A stretch of DNA of 64,000 bases from NCBI RefSeq assembly GCF_020535245.1, contig NZ_CP084910.1, forward strand, positions 248,001 through 312,000, in the 5' to 3' direction. A program made the translations under genes and the position numbers. The DNA is from Asticcacaulis sp. AND118 (GTDB lineage: Bacteria; Pseudomonadota; Alphaproteobacteria; Caulobacterales; Caulobacteraceae). This document shows, in pieces, positions 36,279 to 44,174 of this stretch. Numbering within the stretch: the stretch's first letter is position 1; the number at the start of each line of letters is the position of its first letter. The notes beneath the pieces were generated by a model. It was given only the letters and a program-made list of their open reading frames with translations, ran no database searches and was not told where the DNA came from.

Positions 36279-36632
36279 CTATTTCTCGACCAGCACCTGA
36301 AAACCGCCATAGACCAGCTTAGCGCCGTCGAAGGGCATGGCCTCGGTCGGCTGCATGCGCGGGTCTTCCATGATCTTCTCGTTGGCTTCGTCGCGTGCCT
36401 CTTTCGACGGCCACATGACCCACGAAAAGACCACACTGTCCGACAGCTTGCCGCGCGCGGAGTTACGGAACGAAGCCCCTTCGTCGCCTTCGGGCAGGTC
36501 GTCGCCCCAGCATTCGACCACCTGAAGCGCGCCGTATTCCTTGAACACCTCGGCGGCGGTTTCGGCCATCTTCTTGTAGGCGGCGCGGTTTTCCTTGGGT
36601 ACCGGGATCAGGAATCCATCGACGTAAGACAT
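36279..36632 (-). CDS. DUF1428 family protein, copy 2
   Basis: A 117-residue paralogue of the preceding gene: SYVDGFLIPVPKENRAAYKK, VVECWGDDLPEGDEGASFRN, VVFSWVMWPSKEARDEAN and MPFDGAKLVYGGFQVLV. GAAGGG precedes the ATG at 36632. It begins two bases after the rppH stop, so it shares that transcript. Confidence 0.9.
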   Translation of the reverse strand: MSYVDGFLIPVPKENRAAYKKMAETAAEVFKEYGALQVVECWGDDLPEGDEGASFRNSARGKLSDSVVFSWVMWPSKEARDEANEKIMEDPRMQPTEAMPFDGAKLVYGGFQVLVEK

Positions 36633-36634
36633 GG

Positions 36635-37120
36635 CTATACCCTTCCCAGAAGCGTTTTCAGTTCGGCGATGACGGTGCGGTACGAGTCGCGCTTGAAATG
36701 CACCACGCGCTCGATGACCTGATCGAGGTCGCACCATTCCCAGCGGTCGAACTCCTGCTCGCCGTGGGCCTGAAGGTTCACTTCGCTGTCCGGACCGGTG
36801 AAGCGGCAGAAGTACCAGATCTGCTTCTGACCTTTGAAATTGCGGCCGATCTTCTTCTGGGCCAGCACTTCGGGCGGGAAGTCGTAGATGATCCAGTCCG
36901 ACGTGCAGCCAAACATCTCGATCGTGCTCAGGCCGGTTTCTTCGTAAAGCTCGCGCTTGGCGGCAGCCTCGAAATCTTCACCGGCATCGACGCCGCCTTG
37001 CGGGAATTGCCAGGCGTAGTCGCCGCTCATGCCGAAGCGATGGCCGATCCACACCTTGCCGTCCGGATTGATCACGACGATGCCCACATTGGGGCGGTAG
37101 TCTTTTAGGTCTCTTGTCAT
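36635..37120 (-). CDS. rppH: RNA pyrophosphohydrolase (Nudix)
   Basis: A 161-residue Nudix hydrolase that removes pyrophosphate from mRNA 5' ends and so starts decay. The Nudix box is GGVDAGEDFEAAAKRELYEE followed by TGL; the start YRPNVGIVVINPDGKVWIGHR and the later DWIIYDFPPEV and FKGQKQIWYFCRF are RppH marks. It overlaps the deacetylase gene by four bases (ATGA). Confidence 0.92.
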   Translation of the reverse strand: MTRDLKDYRPNVGIVVINPDGKVWIGHRFGMSGDYAWQFPQGGVDAGEDFEAAAKRELYEETGLSTIEMFGCTSDWIIYDFPPEVLAQKKIGRNFKGQKQIWYFCRFTGPDSEVNLQAHGEQEFDRWEWCDLDQVIERVVHFKRDSYRTVIAELKTLLGRV

Positions 37121-38349
37121 CGCCTCATAATAGCGGAAGCCGGAGCCAGTTGCAGCCCCTTTTGCTCAAGACCCTGTGTCCATTTGATCGCGGCGGCCAG
37201 CGTCACCGGATAGGCGAAGCCCGACCCCAGCGCGCGACCGCGAGCCTTGGCCTGAGTCTCGATGGCCGTGAGTTGGGCTGTGATGCTCTGGGTGTTGATC
37301 TGGGCGTCGATCACGCGATCCGCCGAGGCGCGGGTCCAGCCGCCGGCGACGTCGCGGGCCTGACCGTCGTCGATAAAGGCCACGCCGCGCGCCTTCATCA
37401 CATTGAGAAAGCCGGTCATCGAACCCTTGTCGCGTAAGTAAGCGCTGCCCTGATAGTTCATGACGCCGAAATAGCCGGTGGCGCGCCCCATCAGCCAGTT
37501 GAGGCTGGCATTCATGTCGTCCGGACGCTGACCCACCAGAAGCGTGCGCGGGCCGGGATCGGTGTCGGGATAGTTGGTCGGCTCCATCGGAATTTCGATC
37601 AGCACCTCGTGGCCCTGCGCGCGGGCGGCGTCGATCCACCCTTGCAGCCCTTCGGCGTGCGGCACGAAGGACAGGGTGACCTCGGCGGGCAACTGCTCGA
37701 TGGCGGCCTTGGTGGTGGTCGGATTGAGCCCCAGACCGCCGACGATCAGCGACACCATGGGCTTGCCGTTGGATTTGAACGGACGGGCATAGGCCGAGGC
37801 CGGGACGCGGCCGTCCGAAGCGATGGCCGGCAGCGGGCCGTTGGGCCCGTTCTGCGACAGGCCGGCGATGGGCGCTGGCGCTAGCGGCGAGGCGGGCAGC
37901 TTGTTGGCCGCGCTGACCGTCACCGGCGCGCCGTCATTGGGAAGCGTGATGATCGCCGTACCGTCGGCGGGCCCGGCCTCGCCATTGGCGCCGAACTGCT
38001 CGGCGGAGGCGTCGTTGAACAGGCCGAGCGAATCGAGCGTGAAGGCTTGCAGGCCCGATGCGGCCTCATTGGCAGGCGCTTGCGCCTGTGCGTGGTCGTC
38101 CGCCTTTGGGGCGGCGACGGTCGCGGCGGCGATGCGGATGCTGGGGTTGCCGGCTTCGGGATCGGACAGGCTGAGGAACAGCGCCCCGCCGCCGAGGAAC
38201 AGGCCCAGGGCGATCAGCGGCGCGGTATAGGGCTTTTTCAGTATGTCGAGCGCAGCGGGCCCGAAGCCCTTGATGCGGCTCATCAGGCCGCCGTCCTGAC
38301 GGAACAGCGGTGAATTGGACAGGGAGGGGAGCTTCGGCTTGGCGAACAT
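37117..38349 (-). CDS. Divergent polysaccharide deacetylase family protein
   Basis: A 410-residue membrane-anchored protein. One transmembrane segment near residues 40-60 (PLIALGLFLGGGALFLSL), a long Ala/Pro-rich linker, then a NodB-like barrel: VSLIVGGLGLNPTTTKAAIE, EVTLSFVPHAEGL, GHEVLIEIPMEPTNYPD and VAFIDDGQARDVA. This is the alphaproteobacterial 'divergent polysaccharide deacetylase' group next to rppH. The catalytic metal ligands of true NodB enzymes are not all visible, so activity is unsure. ATG at 38349; the earlier TTG at 38364 is less likely. Confidence 0.85.
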   Translation of the reverse strand: MFAKPKLPSLSNSPLFRQDGGLMSRIKGFGPAALDILKKPYTAPLIALGLFLGGGALFLSLSDPEAGNPSIRIAAATVAAPKADDHAQAQAPANEAASGLQAFTLDSLGLFNDASAEQFGANGEAGPADGTAIITLPNDGAPVTVSAANKLPASPLAPAPIAGLSQNGPNGPLPAIASDGRVPASAYARPFKSNGKPMVSLIVGGLGLNPTTTKAAIEQLPAEVTLSFVPHAEGLQGWIDAARAQGHEVLIEIPMEPTNYPDTDPGPRTLLVGQRPDDMNASLNWLMGRATGYFGVMNYQGSAYLRDKGSMTGFLNVMKARGVAFIDDGQARDVAGGWTRASADRVIDAQINTQSITAQLTAIETQAKARGRALGSGFAYPVTLAAAIKWTQGLEQKGLQLAPASAIMRR

Positions 38350-38360
38350 GGATGTGACCG

Positions 38361-38397
38361 GCAAAAAACCCTGCCCGCACGAACTGCGGACAGGGTT
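38361..38397 (-). terminator. Intrinsic terminator of the amn operon
   Basis: AACCCTG (38367-38373) with CAGGGTT (38391-38397) and CCGCA with TGCGG inside, one mismatch between. On the minus strand a run of six T follows. It separates the 38453-40595 unit from the deacetylase gene. Confidence 0.8.
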
Positions 38398-38452
38398 AAT
38401 ATGGGCTAACGGCGGTTAACAAAGCCTAACGCAATCTAAATTGGATGAAAAT

Positions 38453-39067
38453 TTAGCGTATGCGCTCGCAGTATGTGTTCAGCGCAAGCCATACTTGTTG
38501 AAACGGAGTGGGGAAATTCGATTGGCGTAGGGTTTTAACTATTTCAGTTGTAGCCTCATCACATCCAGATTCATGGTCTATGGAGCCGGTATTGAGATAT
38601 ATAAGCAAACCAAAAACCGTTGAATATTTTGGCTTATTCTTACGCGCTATAGCTTTGATAACCAGATCGATATTTTCCGAGATTGTGAGCCAGTTTTCGG
38701 CCGGGTCCATCTGCGGGCCTAGCTCATGCACTTCACGGAGTTCGATATCGCGTTTTCGATTGGGCCTCAGCACTTCCGTGGCCTCAAACGAATAGTCCTG
38801 ACCCTCGACAGTTAGCCAAAAATCAGGGGGATCATCACCTAACCAAACGTGCGTTGCTTGTCGAAGTGGTGCAAAGCGGCTGGCTAAAAAAGCTTCTTTG
38901 TAAAAGCCTGTTTGTGGCGTGCCGATTAATTGATAGCCCAGCCTTGAGTTTGCCTCGTCAACTATCGCTGAAAAATCGTCTGCGCTTTGTTTGACACTTA
39001 AGGTCCGCCGCAATTGAGATGCGGCGGACCTTATAAGTTCCTTTAGCTCTTCAGCCGTCTCGTTCAT
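38453..39067 (-). CDS. Hypothetical protein downstream of amn
   Basis: A 204-residue protein with no family I recognise. The N-terminus is helical (AEELKELIRSAASQLRRTL). The middle DDPPDFWLTVEGQDYSFEA followed by TEVL has the spacing of a PD-(D/E)XK nuclease core, but this is only a pattern. The C-terminus has FQQVWLALNTYCERIR. It is AT-richer than amn. It starts two bases after the amn stop, so it is co-transcribed. Confidence 0.6.
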   Translation of the reverse strand: MNETAEELKELIRSAASQLRRTLSVKQSADDFSAIVDEANSRLGYQLIGTPQTGFYKEAFLASRFAPLRQATHVWLGDDPPDFWLTVEGQDYSFEATEVLRPNRKRDIELREVHELGPQMDPAENWLTISENIDLVIKAIARKNKPKYSTVFGLLIYLNTGSIDHESGCDEATTEIVKTLRQSNFPTPFQQVWLALNTYCERIR

Positions 39068-39068
39068 A

Positions 39069-40595
39069 TCACCTAAACGGCGGTTCGTCGAAGGCGCGGA
39101 GCTTGCGCGAGTGCAGCTTCGAGCCAGCCTGACGCAGCAGGTTGATCGTCTCGAAACCGATATCGATATGCTCGGCGATGGCCCGTTCGTAGAAGTGGTT
39201 GGCCTGACCCGGCAGCTTTAACTCACCATGTAGCGGCTTATCCGACACGCAGAGCAGCGTCCCGTAAGGCACCCGGAAGCGATAGCCCTGTGCGGCCAGC
39301 GTTGCCGACTCCATGTCGATGGCGACGGCCCGGCTTTGCGAGAACAGCAGCGCCGAAGACGAATAGCGCAGCTCCCAGTTGCGGTCGTCGGTGGTGACCA
39401 CCGTGCCGGTGCGCAGGCGCTTTTTCAGGGCGTCGCCGTCCTGACCGGTGATGTTGACTGCCGCCTGTTGCAGGGCGACCTGCACTTCGGCGATGGGCGG
39501 GATGGGGATTTCGCGCGGCAGGACATTATCCATCACGTGATCGTCACGCAGATAGGCGTGGGCCAGAACGTAGTCGCCGATGCTTTGCGACGGACGCAGG
39601 CCGCCGCAGTGGCCGATCATTAGCCACACATGCGGGCGCATGACGGCGAGGTGGTCGGTGATGTTCTTGGCATTGGCCGGGCCGACGCCGATATTGACCA
39701 GGCTGATGCCCTGACGGTCGGGCGACAGCAGGTGATAGGACGGCATCTGGAACTTGCGCCACGGCGAATTGGCAATCAGCTCCAGCGGGTTCGGCGTGTC
39801 CTTGGTAATGACGATGCCGCCGCAGCACGACAGGGCCGTGTACGGGCTGTCCGGGCGCTTGAGCTGCTCCAGCGCGTAGGTGACGAACACATCGACATAG
39901 CGATGATAGTTGGTCATCAGGATGTAGGACTGAATGTGCTCGGCCGGGGTGCCCGTATAGTGTTTCAGGCGGGCCAGCGAAAAATCGGTGCGCAGACCGT
40001 CGAACAGGGCCAGCGGACGGTGGCCTTCATTGTCCAGCAGGTCCATGCCGTCGGCGACCTCGTTGCCGATCAGGGCCAGTTCGGTCGTCGGGAAGTGACG
40101 CGCCAGATCGAAGGCCGAGACGCTGTTGAGGTCCAGCCCCGCGCCGTCCAGCACATAGGGATAGGGGATTTCCTGATCCGAGACATCGACGCTGATTACG
40201 GCGTCATAGTCTTGTTGCAGGAGTTCGAGCTGATGGGCGATCTCTTCGCCGAACAGGTCCGGGCGGGTGATCGAGGACGAATAGGTGCCGGGCCGCGAGA
40301 AGCGGGCGAAGGCGCGATTGACGACCGGGTGGCGGTGGGTGAGGGGCGCTTCGTCCTCCTCATCGATATCGACGCCCTTCCACACCACGATCAGGCGCGG
40401 ATAGCAGTACCGGCCCTGTTCGCGGGCGGTCTTTGACGGTTTTGTGCGGTCGGTGAGATAGGCCTGAAGATCGGTTTGCAGCGCCTTGACGGCAGCGACG
40501 TAGATGTCTTTCAGGCGGGCGACGGCCTCAACGGCGGTCAGATTTTCGAAGGCGTGGCTTTCGGCACCACGAGCCGCTTTTCTTTGCTTTTCCAT
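39069..40595 (-). CDS. amn: AMP nucleosidase
   Basis: A 508-residue enzyme cleaving AMP to adenine and ribose 5-phosphate. The N-terminal regulatory domain (about 15-180) is followed by a phosphorylase-like catalytic domain: SLVNIGVGPANAKNITDHLA, WLMIGHCGGLRPSQSIGDYV, AVAIDMESATLAAQGYRFRV and GTLLCVSDKPLHGELKLPG. Length fits the proteobacterial family. Head of a two-gene unit. Confidence 0.93.
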   Translation of the reverse strand: MEKQRKAARGAESHAFENLTAVEAVARLKDIYVAAVKALQTDLQAYLTDRTKPSKTAREQGRYCYPRLIVVWKGVDIDEEDEAPLTHRHPVVNRAFARFSRPGTYSSSITRPDLFGEEIAHQLELLQQDYDAVISVDVSDQEIPYPYVLDGAGLDLNSVSAFDLARHFPTTELALIGNEVADGMDLLDNEGHRPLALFDGLRTDFSLARLKHYTGTPAEHIQSYILMTNYHRYVDVFVTYALEQLKRPDSPYTALSCCGGIVITKDTPNPLELIANSPWRKFQMPSYHLLSPDRQGISLVNIGVGPANAKNITDHLAVMRPHVWLMIGHCGGLRPSQSIGDYVLAHAYLRDDHVMDNVLPREIPIPPIAEVQVALQQAAVNITGQDGDALKKRLRTGTVVTTDDRNWELRYSSSALLFSQSRAVAIDMESATLAAQGYRFRVPYGTLLCVSDKPLHGELKLPGQANHFYERAIAEHIDIGFETINLLRQAGSKLHSRKLRAFDEPPFR

Positions 40596-40697
40596 GTTCT
40601 ATTGTGCCACGGCTTTTTTACGGTGAAAAGACCGCAGCGCACAAATTTTGTAACCCGGTTACAGATTGCGTGAGGGGGACGTGGGAGTGCCATTCTT

Positions 40698-40873
40698 ATA
40701 CCTCCCTGCCTTTGGCGGGGAGGGGGACCGTTTGCGGAGCAAATGGTGGTGGGGTGGTTTCTTAGCTATAACGGTTTGAGGCGGTGTAATTCGGAAAGAC
40801 ACCCCACCACCACATCTCAACGGCTACGCCGTTTCGTGCGGTCCCCCTCCCCGCACTTTGTGCAGGGAGGTAT
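40698..40873. repeat. Long imperfect inverted repeat between amn and the hydrolase
   Basis: ATACCTCCCTGC (40698-40709) pairs with GCAGGGAGGTAT (40862-40873), CGGGGAGGGGGACCG (40716-40730) with the 15 bases at 40839-40853, and GGTGGTGGGGTG (about 40745-40756) with CACCCCACCACC (about 40799-40810). The whole 176 bp could fold back on itself. It fills most of the 284-base gap and holds no gene. Confidence 0.75.
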
Positions 40874-40879
40874 GAAAGG

Positions 40880-41764
40880 TTACAGATTCGCTTTCAGGAA
40901 CTTGGAGCAATCCGCCCGCAACGGTCCCTTGCCCCTGAACGGGATCGAATAGGCGGCGGCGCAGTCCTGATGGCTCAACCCCTCATAGACGATCAGTTGC
41001 GACTCCGTGCCGACCTTTTTCAGCGCTTTGTCGAGATTGACCGCGTTGCTTAGCCGGCAGATGGTGTCGGCGCGGCTATGCTGGAGCAGGAACTTCGTCG
41101 TGCTTTTGGTCGCGTGGTTGATCGGCTGGGTTTCCAGCGGGCGCGGATAGCTGCCGAAGCTGTTGAGCGTCGCATCGACGTCGAAGGGATAGAAGTCATA
41201 GGGACCGGACACGCCGATCGCCACCTTGAACGGATTGGAAGCCAGCGGATCGAATGTCAGGAAACCTTCGTCCAGGGCCAGGCTGATGGCGATGAAGGCC
41301 CCGGCGGAATGGCCCATCACGCCCATGCGCTGGGGGTCGCCGCCCCAGTTGGCCGCCTGCCCTTGCAGATGGCGCACGGCAGAGGCGGCGTCTTTCATGA
41401 ACTCCGGATAGACGACTTCGGGATAGAGGCGATAGTCGGGAATGACCACCAGATAGCCGAGCGCCGCCAGCGACCGGCCCATCCACGCATAGTCGGTCTT
41501 GCTGCCGGAATCCCAGTTGCCGCCGTAGAAGAAGACCAGCACCGGCCAACCTTTTTGATTTTTTGGGCCGGATGTGGGCGCATAGACGTCATACGTCTGA
41601 CGCGCATGATCGCCATAGGCCACATCGCGCGCCAGCCGCCGCGACCCGCCGTCCTTGGGCGTCAGATTGTTGAAGGCGGTAAGCGTCGAACATCCCGACA
41701 ACATCAATCCTATACCGGTGCCGAGAGCCAAGCCGCCGAGCAGGTGACGTTTATTGAGGATCAT
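40880..41764 (-). CDS. Alpha/beta hydrolase lipoprotein (carboxylesterase type)
   Basis: A 294-residue lipoprotein with lipobox MLSGC (Cys25). The hydrolase core shows the oxyanion motif VLVFFYGGNWDSGSK, the nucleophile Ser153 in MGVMGHSAGAFIA and a late His in YEGLSHQDCAA. It is of the BD-FAE / esterase-lipase type. Its place, divergent from a PL22 gene, hints at removing acetyl or feruloyl groups from pectin fragments, but no motif proves this. Confidence 0.82.
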   Translation of the reverse strand: MILNKRHLLGGLALGTGIGLMLSGCSTLTAFNNLTPKDGGSRRLARDVAYGDHARQTYDVYAPTSGPKNQKGWPVLVFFYGGNWDSGSKTDYAWMGRSLAALGYLVVIPDYRLYPEVVYPEFMKDAASAVRHLQGQAANWGGDPQRMGVMGHSAGAFIAISLALDEGFLTFDPLASNPFKVAIGVSGPYDFYPFDVDATLNSFGSYPRPLETQPINHATKSTTKFLLQHSRADTICRLSNAVNLDKALKKVGTESQLIVYEGLSHQDCAAAYSIPFRGKGPLRADCSKFLKANL

Positions 41765-41879
41765 ATCGGGAGCCCTGGCGACGGTTTATGCGTGCAATTG
41801 CGTAAAATTGATTGAGTTGCGCCCTCAGTCCCTTACTATGGCGCTTAAGAAACCATACGGACTTCAGGGAGCTTTGGAC

Positions 41880-43205
41880 GTGCACAAGCGACAATTTCTT
41901 CTCGGCGCGGCGGCCGCCGCCTTCGTCACGCCGGTTCTGGCGCAAAACGCCACGACCCCCAAGGCCGATATTCCGCGCGAATGGATCGACCCCGACACGG
42001 GCCACCGCATCGTGCGCCTGTCGAACGAAGACAATTCCAAGTCGCTCTATTTCCACGACAATGCCTTCACCGCCGATGGCAGGTGGATGATTTTCGACAG
42101 CCCGTCGGGCATCCAGAAGGTCGAACTGGCGACGCGCAAAGTGTATCCCTTGACGCCCGCCGGTTACGGCAGCCTGATGGTGTCGCACACCAAAAACATC
42201 TGTTACGCCCGCAAATTCCCCGGTGGCGAAAAGAAGAGCGCCGACGACAAGGGCCGTGGCGGCATCGAGATCGTCGCCATCGATATGGATACGGGCAAGA
42301 TCCGCACCATCGCTAAGGACATCAAGGGCTTCGTCACCTCGGTCAATGCCGACGACACCCTGCTGGTCGGCACCTGGGCCGAGCGCGAATACCAGCTCCA
42401 GCCGGGGCCGAAGGTGGCCAATACCGACGGCGGCTATAACGCCGTAGGGCCGGATGGTAAGCCGCTGAGCTTTCAGGCGGCCAAGGAGGTGCGCATGGCC
42501 GAACGGCTGGCGCAGAACATCCCCATGGAAATCTTCACGCTGGATATCAGGACCGGCGAGCGCAAGGTGGTCACGGCCTCGACCGACTGGCTCAACCACG
42601 TGCAGTTCTCGCCCGCCGATCCGCACCGCATCATGTACTGCCACGAAGGGCCGTGGCACAGCGTCGACCGCATCTGGACAATCAAGACCGACGGCACGGG
42701 CAAGGAAAATGTCCACAAGCGCTCGATGAACATGGAAATTGCCGGGCACGAGTTCTTCTCGTTCGACGGTGAGCGCATCCTGTACGACCTGCAAACGCCG
42801 CGGGGCGAGGACTTCTGGCTGGCCAGCTACGACCTCAAGACGCACAAACGCATCTGGTATCATATGGAGCGCAACGAGTGGTCGGTGCACTTCCAGATCA
42901 GCCGCGACGGCAAGATGTTTGCCGGCGATGGCGGGGATGCCGACATGGTCGCCCGTGCGCCGGACGGCAAGTGGCTCTACCTGTTCCAGCCGGAGATCAT
43001 CGAAGACCTCGGCGTCTCGGCGCCCAATGCGGCGGAACTGGTGCGGCCGGGCGTATTACGGGCGACGAAGCTGGTGAACCTCAAGGCGCACAATTACAAT
43101 ACCGAGCCGAACCTGCAATTTACGCCGGACGGCAAATGGCTGGTCTTCCGCTCCAACATGCACGGACCGATCCACGTCTATGCGGTCGAAGTGGCGAAGG
43201 CCTGA
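41880..43205 (+). CDS. Oligogalacturonate lyase (PL22)
   Basis: A 441-residue exported seven-bladed propeller. Starting from GTG at 41880 (AGGGAG upstream), the signal peptide is HKRQFLLGAAAAAFVTPVLA. The mature part has IDPDTGHRIVRLSNEDNSKS, NHVQFSPADPHRIMYCHEGP, HEFFSFDGERILYD and HNYNTEPNLQFTPDGKWLVF, with the His and metal ligands of the PL22 family. It cuts unsaturated digalacturonate and short oligogalacturonates. A longer frame from 41754 or 41838 would bury the signal peptide. Confidence 0.88.
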   Translation: MHKRQFLLGAAAAAFVTPVLAQNATTPKADIPREWIDPDTGHRIVRLSNEDNSKSLYFHDNAFTADGRWMIFDSPSGIQKVELATRKVYPLTPAGYGSLMVSHTKNICYARKFPGGEKKSADDKGRGGIEIVAIDMDTGKIRTIAKDIKGFVTSVNADDTLLVGTWAEREYQLQPGPKVANTDGGYNAVGPDGKPLSFQAAKEVRMAERLAQNIPMEIFTLDIRTGERKVVTASTDWLNHVQFSPADPHRIMYCHEGPWHSVDRIWTIKTDGTGKENVHKRSMNMEIAGHEFFSFDGERILYDLQTPRGEDFWLASYDLKTHKRIWYHMERNEWSVHFQISRDGKMFAGDGGDADMVARAPDGKWLYLFQPEIIEDLGVSAPNAAELVRPGVLRATKLVNLKAHNYNTEPNLQFTPDGKWLVFRSNMHGPIHVYAVEVAKA

Positions 43206-43212
43206 AAATGAC

Positions 43213-43246
43213 AAAGGGCTCCGGTGTTCCGGAGCCCTTTCTGTTT
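43213..43246. terminator. Two-way terminator between PL22 and rnk
   Basis: A perfect 12-bp stem, AAAGGGCTCCGG (43213-43224) with CCGGAGCCCTTT (43229-43240), loop TGTT, then CTGTTT. Confidence 0.88.
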
Positions 43247-43640
43247 AACGCTCTACGGTTGTCACGATGAGGCGTTCGACCTCGCCGGAGGGCGCCTCGA
43301 AGGCGATGGATTGGCCTTGGGACAGGCCGATCAGGGCCGCGCCGACCGGCGTGAGGACCGACAGCCTGCCCTCGGTAATATCGGCCTCGTCCGGCAGGAC
43401 CAGCTTCAGGCGGCGCGTCCCGCGCGCCGTTCGGAAGGTGACCCAATCCCCGAGGCGCACCGTATCGGCGGGCAGTTCCGCCTGTGGCCGCAGGGTGGCG
43501 CGCGACAGTTCTTCGAGCAGTTGTTCGCCGGCCTCGGCCAGAAAACCGCCGGCCTGTTCGGCCTGTTTCTTCAGAAGCTGGAAGTCGTCCTCGCCGATGG
43601 TGATGGCGGGCAGAGCAATGGGTTCGGTGTGGAGGGTCAT
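43245..43640 (-). CDS. rnk: Rnk-like GreA/GreB-family protein
   Basis: A 131-residue protein with a short N-terminal helical part and a C-terminal FKBP-like Gre domain: DTVRLGDWVTFRTARGTRR, LVLPDEADITEGRLSVLTPV and GAALIGLSQGQSIAFEAPSG. It lacks the long coiled coil of GreA and so cannot rescue backtracked polymerase in the same way; Rnk-type members bind RNA polymerase and affect nucleotide metabolism. Length and the LSVLTPVGAALIGL motif fit Rnk. Confidence 0.82.
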   Translation of the reverse strand: MTLHTEPIALPAITIGEDDFQLLKKQAEQAGGFLAEAGEQLLEELSRATLRPQAELPADTVRLGDWVTFRTARGTRRLKLVLPDEADITEGRLSVLTPVGAALIGLSQGQSIAFEAPSGEVERLIVTTVER

Positions 43641-43895
43641 GGGAATAAACCTGTGCAGACGCGCGCGGCAGACGCCGCGTGACGATGAATGGAGATGCGG
43701 AAAAAGCGCGAGATTTGGGAAACGGCTGGGATATGATCAGCGGTTCGAGAGGCCGCCCGAAACCCGAACGGCGCGCAAGGCCGGGCTTCGGGCTACGATC
43801 CCGTGACGGGATGTCCCTTGAGCGATGCAGTGATGTGCAGCACGGCGCGGATGGTCATGATCCAGACGTGGGGGTTGGATGACGCCTTGTCAAGC

Positions 43896-44120
43896 CTACC
43901 CCCTGACCAGCGTGCAGCCGGTCGAATAGACGAGCAGCACTGGCGGCGCGGGTGGGGTGGAGGGCAGTGGCGTGCCGTTTTCCTGATAAGCGAAGGCCCC
44001 GATGCGGTAGACGCCCTTTCGCGTTTCATCGCGCAGCGCGGTTTGCGGGCGGACCTGACCGAGGATTTCGACCAAGGCGCGATCGTAGAGTTTGAGGGCG
44101 GAAAATTTCGATCGACGCAT
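43896..44120 (-). CDS. Small hypothetical protein
   Basis: A 74-residue protein starting MRRSKFSALKLYDRALVEIL, ending VLLVYSTGCTLVRG. No family recognised. Third codon positions are nearly all G or C, and GGAG lies eight bases upstream, which favours this strand over the overlapping plus-strand frame 43803-44153. The 255 bases on its left (43641-43895) hold nothing I can call. Confidence 0.5.
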   Translation of the reverse strand: MRRSKFSALKLYDRALVEILGQVRPQTALRDETRKGVYRIGAFAYQENGTPLPSTPPAPPVLLVYSTGCTLVRG

Positions 44121-44174
44121 ACGGGCGCTCCACGGCTTTCGGACAAACCGTGAACGATCAGGGTTAATCAAAGG

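Noticed and set aside
43803-44153. Plus-strand frame of 116 codons
   Set aside because: The minus-strand frame over the same bases has far better third-position GC and a ribosome site; this one looks like its shadow.
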